From NCBI RefSeq assembly GCF_947495455.1, contig NZ_CANLZC010000001.1:62001-126000 (forward strand): a stretch of DNA of 64,000 bases. The letters run 5' to 3'. The first letter of the stretch is position 1. Every line of letters begins with the position of its first letter. The notes under the pieces are model-generated. The model was given only the letters and a program-made list of their open reading frames with translations. It had not been told where the DNA came from and did no database searches. Source of the stretch: an uncultured Shewanella sp. Its GTDB lineage: Bacteria > Pseudomonadota > Gammaproteobacteria > Enterobacterales > Shewanellaceae. Below are positions 20,965-29,320 of the stretch, piece after piece. The position numbers and the translations under genes are program-made.

Positions 20965-23900
20965 AGTGGTGGATGCGCTTGTTGATGGTACACCGCTGGG
21001 CAAGCTGGTCTTTGATGCGGTAGGCATAGATGCCTGGTGGGAAATCGGCGTAGGCAAATACCTGCGTGAGGCCATGATGCCTTCCATGCCCGATGATTTT
21101 GAAAACGAGGCCATGCAACAGCAGCAAATGCTGCGCTCCAGCACCGAGGCCAGACGCAGTATCTACGGCCGCGCCATGGTGTCCGGCCCTATCGTGTTTA
21201 GTGAAGAAACGGGGAACGATAACGAATATTTGCACCTTGTGCTGCCGCTGGCGAGCCATGAATGCGAGGCGGTAGACGCCATTTATTTTAATGATGAGCT
21301 GGCGTTTGAAAATAATGTGGTGCGAGCGCCCTTTAATGATCATGCACGCATTAATGTGCATTTAGGCAATCAAACCAGCGCCGATGCAGATTTAGTGAAT
21401 GAGTGTGTCAACTGGACTGAGCGCCACGTGGGCCGTGGGATCACGTATCTGGCGGTGCGCTTAAAACACGATCAAGAAGTCTTCTCCAGTGGTGTGCCTA
21501 ACGTTAAGGCCATAGTGCGGGGTAAGCCTGTATATGATCCCCGCAAAGACAGTACGGTGGGCGGCATGGGGTCGCACCGCTGGAATGACAGCAGCACTTG
21601 GGAATGGTCGAATAACTGGGCCTTGTGTGTGCTGGATTTTACTTTGTTTGAATCTGGCATTGGCGCGGAGATCAGCGAAATTAATTTAACGGCTTATGCG
21701 CTGGCGGCTAATGACAGCGACGAATTAGTAGAGTATGACGACGAAGGCAATAGCGAGGCTCGTTATACTTGCAATGGTACTTTTACTCAGTCTATGACTC
21801 CCGCCTCTGTGCTGGATAAATTATTGCTGGCGGGTGCTGGCATGCAAACCTATGTGTCCGGCCAATACCATTTATACGCAGGGGTGTATCAGGGGCCTGC
21901 GGTAATGGATATAACAGAAGCCGATCTTGCGGGTGAGGTATCGATTCGCTCCTTTACTCCTAGAGCCTCTTTGTGTAATGCGGTGCGCGGCACTTTTGTG
22001 GATCCTGAGAATTTTTTTCAGCCCACGGATTTTCCGCCTTACGAGTCGTCTTATTATCAAGCTCAAGATAACGGCGAGTATATCGATCATGATATCGATT
22101 TAGCCTTTACTCAGTCTATCTATACCGCTCAGCGACTGGCGAAACTTTATTTAGAGCTAAACCGTGCAGGCCAGCAACTCACCTTGAGCCTCAACATGAT
22201 AGGCCTTGGGCTGGCCGTGGGTAAAGTGGTTAATGTGAACTTGCCCCGCTTAGGCATTAACAAAGCCTATTCAGTGGTGGATTGGGCCTTTGATTTTGGC
22301 AAGCCTATTAAGGTGGTGCTCAAAGAAACCCATCCCGATCTCTATGATTATGACAAGGGCAGTTACACTGCCCGAAAATTGACCCCGCCATTAAACTTGC
22401 CTAACGCCAGCAATGTGCCCACAGTGGCGGATTTAAGCTGGGAGGCCATGGGGGATGATGCCAACTGGCAAGGGCTGTTAAGCTGGAGCGCACCTGGCGG
22501 CAATAGCAGTTATCGCTATCGATTAGAAATCACTGACACAAGCGACAGGCTAGTGTATCAAGCAAGCCCTGATATCAGTCAGCATTATGTGCCTAAGCTA
22601 GATGTGGGTACCTATACATGTAAAGTGTGGGCGGTGAATTTGTTTTCCAATCGCTCCAATGTGCCTGCGATGCTCAGTATCGGTAGCGATGCGCCGCCGC
22701 CCGTAGTCGGCATAGAAGTGATTGCAGGGGCGCTGGAGCTAGTGCTTAAACCCCAAACGGCGGTACTCATTGCTAACACCACCACCTTTGAGCTACTGGG
22801 TTCGATTAGCAACGATTTTGCAGGGGCCGCTTATATAGGCTCAGGTAAAGAGATCATCTGGCCCAGTTTGCACCCTAATACTGGTTATTTTGTCTGGGCG
22901 CGAAGCAAAAATAATTATGGCGTGAGCAGTTATTTTGGCCCGCGAAATGTGCAAACCAGCTCAGATAACACCTCGTTAGTTGCGTTGTTGGGCGACAGTT
23001 TTAAAAGTTACTCCTGGTTTGCGTGGGCCGATGATAACCAAGGCACAGGCTTTACGACCAATGAAAGCCAAGGGGAAAATAAGCTCTGGATGGGCATAGC
23101 CACAGATAAAGCAACGCCTACGGCGTCAGGCAATTGGCAGGATTATACCTGGAGTAAGATCCAAACCGAGATCCCCCCGGTATTTACCCCCGAAGAAGAA
23201 ACCCAGCTGGATAATATTATGGCCGGGCGCTTGCCCGATGGCAGTGATGACTTGTTAGCCCTGCAAGCAGCGCTCAATAACAGCAATTTATCTAATAACT
23301 TACTCAATGCCCAGCAATTACTTAATCAAGGCATTAGCGCCTTTGAGCTGGGCGGCGAAACCCCCGCGGGGGCGCTGCTTAAAGCCCAAACCGCGCAAAC
23401 CAATGCGATTCATACGGCACTTGAAACCGCTAAAGGCGATCCGCTATTAAGCAATAACGTGACGGAAAATAACGTTACTCGCATTGCTCGCCCCCAAGGC
23501 GGGACTTATAGCCTGCGTGAATATAATGCTTTGGGAGCAATTAAGATCACTCTGCCTGTGTGGTACAGCAGTACCATGCTGAGCTTTTACGTGGATGTGT
23601 ACGATTACCGAGAAGGTAAGAGTTTTTCTTTATATGTAGCAGGTTATAACTATGGGGCCACGCCCACATGGAAGCAGCACACGGCCAAAATTATTGGCGA
23701 CAGTCAAAGTGATCATGCGGTGCGCTTTGGCGATGATGGGGAAAAATGCTGCATTTGGATAGGGGACGCTAACAGTCTGTTTTATTATCCAAAAGTAGCC
23801 GTGCGGGATGTGCAAGCAGGTTATTCAAACTATGACATTGACACTTGGGCCACAGGTTGGCAAGTATCACAAGTTACCATTTTTGATAATGTGCAGCATG

Positions 23901-26900
23901 TGCTAACCGATAACATTATCGGCAGCGATATGGCTCAATTAAAAGCCAGTGCCGCCCAAGCCGCCGCCGAGAGTTATGCGGCTGCCAAGGCCAATGTGGT
24001 TGAAACCACCGCCGCCGCTTATGCTGACGGCAGAGTCGATGCAGCCGAACAGCGCGCCATTGAAGATGCCACCGCCAAGGCCGAAGCAGCCAAACAAGCC
24101 GCCATTAATGCTGCGGCCTTGGATGCCGAGGCCAAAGCTCAGGCTGCACAGACTGCTGCCGAAAGTTACGCGCTGGCCAAAGCGGCCCTTGCTGAAACTA
24201 CTGCTAAGGCCCATGCCGACGGCAAAGTGGACGCCGAAGAAGCCCGAGCGATAGCCGATGCTACGGCCAAAGCCGAGGCCGCCAAACAAGCGGCCATTAA
24301 TGCCGCTGCGTTAGATGCCGAGGCCAAAGCTAATGCAGCACAAGCTGCCGCCGAAAGTTATGCCCTTGCAAAAGCCAACTTGGCTGAAACCACAGCAAAA
24401 GCTCACGCCGATGGCAAAGTGGATGCCGCCGAACAGCGAGCCATTGAAGATGCCACGGCAAAAGCTGAGGCCGCCAAAGCACAGGCCATAGCCGCTGCGG
24501 CACTGGATGCCACCGCTAAAGCCGACGCTGTGTATCAAGCGGCTCTGGATAACCCGCTTTTAAGCAATGTGGCCTATATGCGCACTCAAGCCAACTTTTA
24601 TATGGAGTCCGGCTTAACGGGCTATAGCCATGGGTTTGTGGGCCCTGCTAATGAGTTAGTGTCGATCCCCGAGTCTGACACCGCGCAAGTGATAAAGGCC
24701 GGGCAATATGGGGGCAATGTCCTGCGCTTAACGGGAGAGCAATATGTGTTCACCATTGGCGCTTTTCCTGTGGATACGGCCAAACGTTATAAAGTGAAAT
24801 TTACCGTGCGCCAGCATCAAGACAGTGAACAAAGTAAAATCTATGCGGGTGTCGTGACACTGGATGCGAACTATGCATTTATTTCAGGTGGCGCAGGCAC
24901 CCATAGGTATTGCGGCATATCCAGTGTGATCCATGAAAGTGATGGCTTTTGCACCTTTGAAGGTAGCATCACAGGCATTGGCGATGCACACGATAATTTC
25001 AGAGCGGGCACTGTGTATGTGCGCTTGGTGGCTATCGTCAATTATCGTAATGGCACGGGCATCGCCGATATTGACGAGCTGAGCTTTTATGAGATGACGG
25101 CCCAAGGGGATCTCATTGATATTGGCATGGAAACCGTCAGCGGCTCCCAAGCGAAAGCCCAAGCGGCGCAAAGTGCGGCTGAAAGTTATGCCTTAGCCAA
25201 AGCCGAACTTGCTGAAATCACAGCTAAAGCCCACGCCGACGGCAGAGTGGACGCCGAAGAAGCCCGCGCCATTGCCGATGCCACAGCTAAGGCGGAAGCG
25301 GCGAAACAAGCGGCGATAAGCACTGCTAAGGATGATGCGAGCGCTAAGGCGGAGACGGCCAAAATAGAGGCCCAAGAATATGCACTGGCCAAAGCGGCCC
25401 TTGCTGAAACTACTGCTAAGGCCCATGCCGACGGCAGAGTGGATGCCTCCGAGGCCCGAGCAATAGCCGATGCCACCGCCAAGGCCGATGCCGCCAAACA
25501 AGCCGCCATTAATGCCGCCGCGTTAGATGCCGAGGCCAAAGCTCAAGCGGCTCAAAGTGCGGCTGAAAGCTATGCCTTAGCTAAAGCCGAACTGGCAGAG
25601 ACCACAGCAAAAGCCCATGCCGATGGAAAAGTGGATGCCGAAGAAGCCCGCGCCATTGCCGATGCGACGGCCAAGGCCGAAGCAGCCAAACAAGCGGCCA
25701 TTAATGCCGCTGCTTTAGATGCAGCCGCTAAGGCTAATGCTGCACAAGCCGCCGCTGAAAGTTATGCACAAGCCAAAGCTAATTTGGCTGAAATCACAGC
25801 AAAAGCCCATGCCGACGGCAGAGTGGATGCCGAAGAGCAGCGCGCCATTGAAGATGCCACCGCCAAGGCGGAAGCGGCGAAACAAGCGGCCATTAATGCC
25901 GCCGCGTTAGATGCTGCCGCTAAGGCTAATGCTGCGCAAAGTGCGGCTGAAAGCTATGCGCTTGCCAAAGCTAATTTGGCTGAGACCACAGCAAAAGCCC
26001 ACGCCGATGGCAAAGTGGATGCCTCCGAGGCCCGTGCCATTGCTGATGCCACAGCTAAGGCGGAAGCGGCTAAACAAGCCGCCATAAATACTGCGGCGCT
26101 GGATGCCACAGAGAAAGCGGATGTCGCGGAAGCGGCTGCAAATTTAAATACGTATCATATGACCAAAAAATGGACGCGAGAGTATCATGCGTCTTTAACG
26201 AATCATGATCCTTTGCTTTTTCATGACGGCAGCAGTTTGCCCATCCTTTACCCCGATACCAGTAATGTGAAGGCCCAATATTCAGTGACTTTAGTGACAG
26301 TGGGAACGGGGACTGTGACTAAAACCGTGGGCGTGTTGTCATGGACGGGATCGGCGTGGCAATGGACATTAATTTCAGCCTTAGGCTCAGCGTCAAATCA
26401 TCCGCGCATTATCGTTAATGGCAGCGCTGCGCCTGTGGTGGCGACTTGGCATAACTATACCTACCGCATTTCAGTGGCCATGGAATGGGATTGTGTGTCT
26501 ACTAACCTTGTTCGCGCCGGAATGGTTGAGTCTAATGCGATCGCGGCTGAGCAGTTGTACGTTAATAATGCGTTGATTGAAAAGCTGATTGCCGAAAATG
26601 GCCTTTTTTTAACATTACAAGCGCAATTGGCCATGTTTGGCGGCCTAGCCGCCGAGGCCATTGCCGCCAATGCTATTACCACTGAAAAGCTCCACGTGAC
26701 GGCACGCAATCTAGTGAATAATTTTACTATGACAGGCCATTGTGAGGGCTGGTCGTTTGCTAATAGTGATCTGGCATCGGTGACCTATTTAGGGAGGGAG
26801 GTATTAGGGGCACGGTTTGTCTCATCAAGTAATGTAATAAGATATTCAGACTATTTTGATGTTGATCATAATAAAGTCTATGAGGTGAATATCAGCGTGT

Positions 26901-28171
26901 ACCGGGCATCGGGCGGTAGCACGGGGAATCGCTATTTGGGGATACATGCCAGAGGTGGCACAGAGGGCTATGATACTGTATTGCGGTATTATGCCAGCAC
27001 CCGTGGGTTTCATTCTGAAACCAATAACCCCTATTTTTGGGGGGGAGATGTCAGTACAGGCCAGTGGCGAGTCATGAAAGCTTATATTATCGGCGCCAAT
27101 GTTGATCCTATGACTGTACCTGACACGCAAAATGTCTCCTATATTATTCAGTTAAAAGCCGATACCACCCAAGTGCGCCTGCGTATGCTCAATTGGGGTA
27201 ATGATGGCACACAAACCACTGATTATTGGGTTAACCCCTCTGTCACAGAAATGGGTAGCGGAGTGATATCCGCCAATCAATTACTGGCTAATGACGGTTT
27301 ATTTAATACATTAAAAGCCAAATTAGCCGCCTTTGGCGGCCTGACGGCGAACGAGATAAAAGCCGACAGTGCCCTTATTAATAAACTGGTGGGCAGTAGT
27401 GCTTTATTTAATAGCCTGCAAGCCCGCCTCGCCACGTTCGGCGGCCTCACAGCCAACAGTATTGCCGCGGGGGCCATCCTTGGTGAGCACATCAAAGCGG
27501 GGGAAAAAATAACGAGTCCCATATTGGAAGGTGGGGAAATTCGTTTAATCGGTAGCACTCACATGGAAGTCACCGCCGCCACCCCCTTTGGCCCTGACGA
27601 CCTTATTCAATGGTATGGCCCTAAGCTCATGAGTGGCTCAAACCCTAACTGGAACGCCCTTAAAAAATCCAACGCCATTAATTACAAAGATGACAGAGGC
27701 AACTGTCACTTTGGTGGCACTTTGTCGTCAGGCACATTGAAAAACGAAGGCACCACAACAGTAAAAAGCCGTTATACAGTGAACTCATACCCGCTCACTG
27801 TAGGGCCGTTTTCCACATCCGGACGCACTAAATCTGTGGTGTTCTCTTATGACATGTCAGGAGCGGGACGTTCCAATTCAGGCAGTGTGACCACGCCAAA
27901 ACTAGGCTGGCAATTACAACGCCGTTTGGGCACTGGCAGTTGGTCAACGCGCACCAGTGGCACCTTTAACGGTACCAGTGGTTCTACTTATATGCCTGAG
28001 TTTAGTCAATACGCGACGTCGGAATCATGCAGCGGCTCAACCACTTATACTGACACTAGCTCAAGCACCGAAGACTTTACTTACAGAATAAAAGTTACCA
28101 GCTACGCCCGCCACCACGGGGATAGCAATGTCAATAAGCAATATTTAACCATCATAGCAATAGAGCAATAA
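20957..28171 (+). CDS. tail tip/fibre protein, lambda gpJ/TipJ-like, with Ala-rich repeat shafts
   Basis: 2404 residues. About 1-490: conserved tip region (YGRAMVSGPIVFSEETG, CVNWTERHVGRGITYLAVRLKHD, VPNVKAIVRGKPVYDPR, FTPRASLCNAVRGTFVDP, LYLELNRAGQQLTLSLNMIGLGLAVGKVVNV). About 490-720: fibronectin-III-like modules. About 994-1195 and 1395-1730: roughly eight 63-residue Ala-rich repeats (core TTAKAHADGKVDAEEARAI). Between them (1195-1395) a beta-rich domain, perhaps sugar-binding. About 1850-2190: LFxxLxAxLAxFGGL repeats and another beta domain. C-terminal 200 residues: Ser/Thr-rich receptor-binding head. Determines host range. Longer than typical J (about 1100-1200) because of the shafts. 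Confidence 0.88.
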   Translation: MGKVVDALVDGTPLGKLVFDAVGIDAWWEIGVGKYLREAMMPSMPDDFENEAMQQQQMLRSSTEARRSIYGRAMVSGPIVFSEETGNDNEYLHLVLPLASHECEAVDAIYFNDELAFENNVVRAPFNDHARINVHLGNQTSADADLVNECVNWTERHVGRGITYLAVRLKHDQEVFSSGVPNVKAIVRGKPVYDPRKDSTVGGMGSHRWNDSSTWEWSNNWALCVLDFTLFESGIGAEISEINLTAYALAANDSDELVEYDDEGNSEARYTCNGTFTQSMTPASVLDKLLLAGAGMQTYVSGQYHLYAGVYQGPAVMDITEADLAGEVSIRSFTPRASLCNAVRGTFVDPENFFQPTDFPPYESSYYQAQDNGEYIDHDIDLAFTQSIYTAQRLAKLYLELNRAGQQLTLSLNMIGLGLAVGKVVNVNLPRLGINKAYSVVDWAFDFGKPIKVVLKETHPDLYDYDKGSYTARKLTPPLNLPNASNVPTVADLSWEAMGDDANWQGLLSWSAPGGNSSYRYRLEITDTSDRLVYQASPDISQHYVPKLDVGTYTCKVWAVNLFSNRSNVPAMLSIGSDAPPPVVGIEVIAGALELVLKPQTAVLIANTTTFELLGSISNDFAGAAYIGSGKEIIWPSLHPNTGYFVWARSKNNYGVSSYFGPRNVQTSSDNTSLVALLGDSFKSYSWFAWADDNQGTGFTTNESQGENKLWMGIATDKATPTASGNWQDYTWSKIQTEIPPVFTPEEETQLDNIMAGRLPDGSDDLLALQAALNNSNLSNNLLNAQQLLNQGISAFELGGETPAGALLKAQTAQTNAIHTALETAKGDPLLSNNVTENNVTRIARPQGGTYSLREYNALGAIKITLPVWYSSTMLSFYVDVYDYREGKSFSLYVAGYNYGATPTWKQHTAKIIGDSQSDHAVRFGDDGEKCCIWIGDANSLFYYPKVAVRDVQAGYSNYDIDTWATGWQVSQVTIFDNVQHVLTDNIIGSDMAQLKASAAQAAAESYAAAKANVVETTAAAYADGRVDAAEQRAIEDATAKAEAAKQAAINAAALDAEAKAQAAQTAAESYALAKAALAETTAKAHADGKVDAEEARAIADATAKAEAAKQAAINAAALDAEAKANAAQAAAESYALAKANLAETTAKAHADGKVDAAEQRAIEDATAKAEAAKAQAIAAAALDATAKADAVYQAALDNPLLSNVAYMRTQANFYMESGLTGYSHGFVGPANELVSIPESDTAQVIKAGQYGGNVLRLTGEQYVFTIGAFPVDTAKRYKVKFTVRQHQDSEQSKIYAGVVTLDANYAFISGGAGTHRYCGISSVIHESDGFCTFEGSITGIGDAHDNFRAGTVYVRLVAIVNYRNGTGIADIDELSFYEMTAQGDLIDIGMETVSGSQAKAQAAQSAAESYALAKAELAEITAKAHADGRVDAEEARAIADATAKAEAAKQAAISTAKDDASAKAETAKIEAQEYALAKAALAETTAKAHADGRVDASEARAIADATAKADAAKQAAINAAALDAEAKAQAAQSAAESYALAKAELAETTAKAHADGKVDAEEARAIADATAKAEAAKQAAINAAALDAAAKANAAQAAAESYAQAKANLAEITAKAHADGRVDAEEQRAIEDATAKAEAAKQAAINAAALDAAAKANAAQSAAESYALAKANLAETTAKAHADGKVDASEARAIADATAKAEAAKQAAINTAALDATEKADVAEAAANLNTYHMTKKWTREYHASLTNHDPLLFHDGSSLPILYPDTSNVKAQYSVTLVTVGTGTVTKTVGVLSWTGSAWQWTLISALGSASNHPRIIVNGSAAPVVATWHNYTYRISVAMEWDCVSTNLVRAGMVESNAIAAEQLYVNNALIEKLIAENGLFLTLQAQLAMFGGLAAEAIAANAITTEKLHVTARNLVNNFTMTGHCEGWSFANSDLASVTYLGREVLGARFVSSSNVIRYSDYFDVDHNKVYEVNISVYRASGGSTGNRYLGIHARGGTEGYDTVLRYYASTRGFHSETNNPYFWGGDVSTGQWRVMKAYIIGANVDPMTVPDTQNVSYIIQLKADTTQVRLRMLNWGNDGTQTTDYWVNPSVTEMGSGVISANQLLANDGLFNTLKAKLAAFGGLTANEIKADSALINKLVGSSALFNSLQARLATFGGLTANSIAAGAILGEHIKAGEKITSPILEGGEIRLIGSTHMEVTAATPFGPDDLIQWYGPKLMSGSNPNWNALKKSNAINYKDDRGNCHFGGTLSSGTLKNEGTTTVKSRYTVNSYPLTVGPFSTSGRTKSVVFSYDMSGAGRSNSGSVTTPKLGWQLQRRLGTGSWSTRTSGTFNGTSGSTYMPEFSQYATSESCSGSTTYTDTSSSTEDFTYRIKVTSYARHHGDSNVNKQYLTIIAIEQ
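23936..26140 (+). repeat. about eight 189-bp coding repeats in the fibre gene
   Basis: Units of about 189 bp (63 residues, nine heptads) in two blocks, 23936-24530 (three units) and 25140-26140 (about five). Core protein KAEAAKQAAINAAALDA and AKAHADGKVDAEEARAIADA. Neighbouring units are near-identical in long DNA stretches, suggesting recombination keeps them alike. 63 residues as nine heptads fits a trimeric coiled-coil shaft. Confidence 0.85.
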
Positions 28172-28183
28172 AAGGAGAGCAAC

Positions 28184-28564
28184 ATGGCGCTAAATATGCC
28201 CAGCATCGACATGGCCAGCGGAATAACGGTTAATAATCCCTGTTTAGTCATCAGTCAGTTATCAACCAGCAATAATTTGTCATTGAGTGAAACCCTAGAC
28301 AATAGCAATGAGCTGGCGATAGTCGAAGGCGGCGCACACATCTGTACCTTTCAGTTAAGTGTATTTGCCAGCGAGCAAGCCATCGGCGAGGACAGGCCAC
28401 CCATAGACCAAGTGCGTGACGGCTATAACATTCATATCTATCAAATCAGACTCGAGGATGAGTTATACACCGACATGACACCCAGAGAGGCGGCGTATTC
28501 TTACCTTAAAACCTTAGACGAGTACAGCACAGCCACAGAAAGCACGGAGATCACCACGATTTAA
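28184..28564 (+). CDS. hypothetical last tail-region protein
   Basis: 126 residues, acidic, mixed alpha/beta (AIVEGGAHICTFQLSVFASEQAIGED; YNIHIYQIRLEDELYTDMTPREAAYSYLKTL). SD AAAGGAGAG before ATG 28184, 12 bases after the fibre gene. Position suggests a fibre accessory or assembly protein; no family recognised. It is the last gene of the late operon. Confidence 0.6.
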   Translation: MALNMPSIDMASGITVNNPCLVISQLSTSNNLSLSETLDNSNELAIVEGGAHICTFQLSVFASEQAIGEDRPPIDQVRDGYNIHIYQIRLEDELYTDMTPREAAYSYLKTLDEYSTATESTEITTI

Positions 28565-28568
28565 CTTG

Positions 28569-28628
28569 TTTAATCACGATTTGAAGATGATTTAATGACG
28601 ATTTAAAAAGCCGTTTAACTCACATTAA
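28569..28628 (+). repeat. 11-bp-period TTTAA array 4
   Basis: TTTAA at 28569, 28591 and 28602, TTTGA at 28580, then TTTAA at 28614 (one base late) and ATTAA at 28624. The last two units form the inner parts of the terminator stem at 28606-28637. Unit sequence ends differ from arrays 1 and 3 (ACGA rather than CCC). Lies directly after the final late gene. Confidence 0.75.
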
Positions 28629-28637
28629 ACGGCTTTT
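28606..28637 (+). terminator. late-operon intrinsic terminator
   Basis: Perfect 13-bp stem AAAAGCCGTTTAA (28606-28618) with its complement at 28625-28637, 6-nt loop, four terminal T. Built from the last two TTTAA units. Ends the prophage late transcript; nearly symmetrical, so it may work in both directions. Confidence 0.8.
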
Positions 28638-28692
28638 GATGGTGAATTGGACAATGAAAAGGAAGAAAGTTTAAAACAAAGAGAAAAATTTA

Positions 28693-28825
28693 CTTTCTAG
28701 TTTAAGTACGCTAACTAGAAAGCTACTTTCTAGTTTAACTTTCTACTTTCTAGTTATATTATATATTATAAAATCAATAACTTAAGTCTTATTGCTCAAA
28801 TGGGGCATAAATACTAACTAGAAAG
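28693..28825 (+). promoter_or_regulatory. five-site CTTTCTAGTT operator-like cluster near the prophage right end
   Basis: CTTTCTAGTT at 28693-28702, 28726-28735 and 28746-28755; its reverse complement at 28713-28722 and 28816-28825. The sites at 28713 and 28726 make an inverted pair with 3-bp spacer; a partial copy (CTTTCTA) lies at 28739. AT-rich DNA with TATATTATATATTATA (28755-28770) follows. No gene of reasonable length lies in 28638-28910. Looks like binding sites for a repressor, silencer or transposition protein. Confidence 0.7.
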
Positions 28826-28910
28826 TAAATATAAAGATTTTTGCTTTAGTGTTCGTTCTAACGCTATGTTAAGTAAGAAAAAGAAACCTTGTGTCGACAT
28901 TTTTAATCAG

Positions 28911-28987
28911 TCTCATTTCATGCGAACTTTTGTCTCATTTCATGCGATCCGCTACAACTCTTGTCTCATTTCATGCGACCCGCTACA
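28911..28987 (+). mobile_element. right end of Mu-type prophage with three transposase-site repeats
   Basis: TCTCATTTCATGCGA occurs at 28911-28925, 28933-28947 and 28964-28978. The two outer sites extend into a 26-bp unit (28931-28956 and 28962-28987) ending CCGCTACA, with one difference. Read inward from 28987 the sequence begins 5'-TG, as do Mu-family ends, and the three sites mirror R1-R2-R3 of Mu. Host-like sequence (tRNA terminator) starts at once after it. The expected 5-bp target duplicate is AGAAA (28988-28992); the left end is outside the window. Confidence 0.75.
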
Positions 28988-29000
28988 AGAAAGTGGCAAT

Positions 29001-29031
29001 AAAAAAGCCTATCTAGAAGATAGGCTTTTTT
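29001..29031 (-). terminator. terminator of the tRNA-Pro gene
   Basis: AAAAAAGCCTATCT (29001-29014) pairs perfectly with 29018-29031 across a 3-nt loop; the minus-strand copy has the T tract after the tRNA. It marks intact host sequence only 13 bp from the prophage end. Confidence 0.8.
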
Positions 29032-29040
29032 ATTTAAATG

Positions 29041-29117
29041 TGGTCGGTATGAGAGGATTCGAACCTCCGACCCCTGACACCCCATGACAGTGCGCTACCG
29101 GGCTGCGCTACATACCG
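29041..29117 (-). tRNA. tRNA-Pro, anticodon GGG
   Basis: 77 nt including encoded CCA (29041-29043 complement). The minus strand reads acceptor CGGTATG, D-arm GCGCAGCCCGGTAGCGC, anticodon loop ATGGGGT (GGG at positions 34-36) and T-arm GGTTCGAATCC, and pairs throughout except the T-T mismatch in the anticodon stem also present in E. coli tRNA-Pro(GGG). Decodes CCC (and CCU). The Mu-like prophage lies 54 bp beyond its 3' end, outside the gene. Confidence 0.95.
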
Positions 29118-29320
29118 ATTTTTCAACCAACACATCAGGTACTATCGTTAGTAATGGGGGCTGTGTTGGTGTGAGACGCACTTTATCAAGAGGGGCATAG
29201 TAGCGCAAGTAATAAATGTAAATTATTGAGTCGATTGCTTAGTTTATAGTCTTAAGCGATGTTTTTGAAGATTAAATCCCCAGTCATATTAGGTGGCAGT
29301 CCATGACTGGGGGGAAGTGA

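Noticed and set aside
20747..21361. 204-residue ORF on the minus strand
   Set aside because: Fully antisense to the DUF6950-like and tip genes, no SD, His-rich shadow composition.
23939..25539. Several Gly- or Ala-rich ORFs on the minus strand and other frames of the fibre gene
   Set aside because: Mirror products of the Ala-rich 189-bp repeats; not independent genes.
28911..28987. CRISPR-like short repeats
   Set aside because: Only three units with 16- and 7-bp spacers at a prophage end; fits transposase binding sites.
28866..29087. 73-residue ORF
   Set aside because: Crosses the prophage end, the terminator and part of the tRNA-Pro gene.
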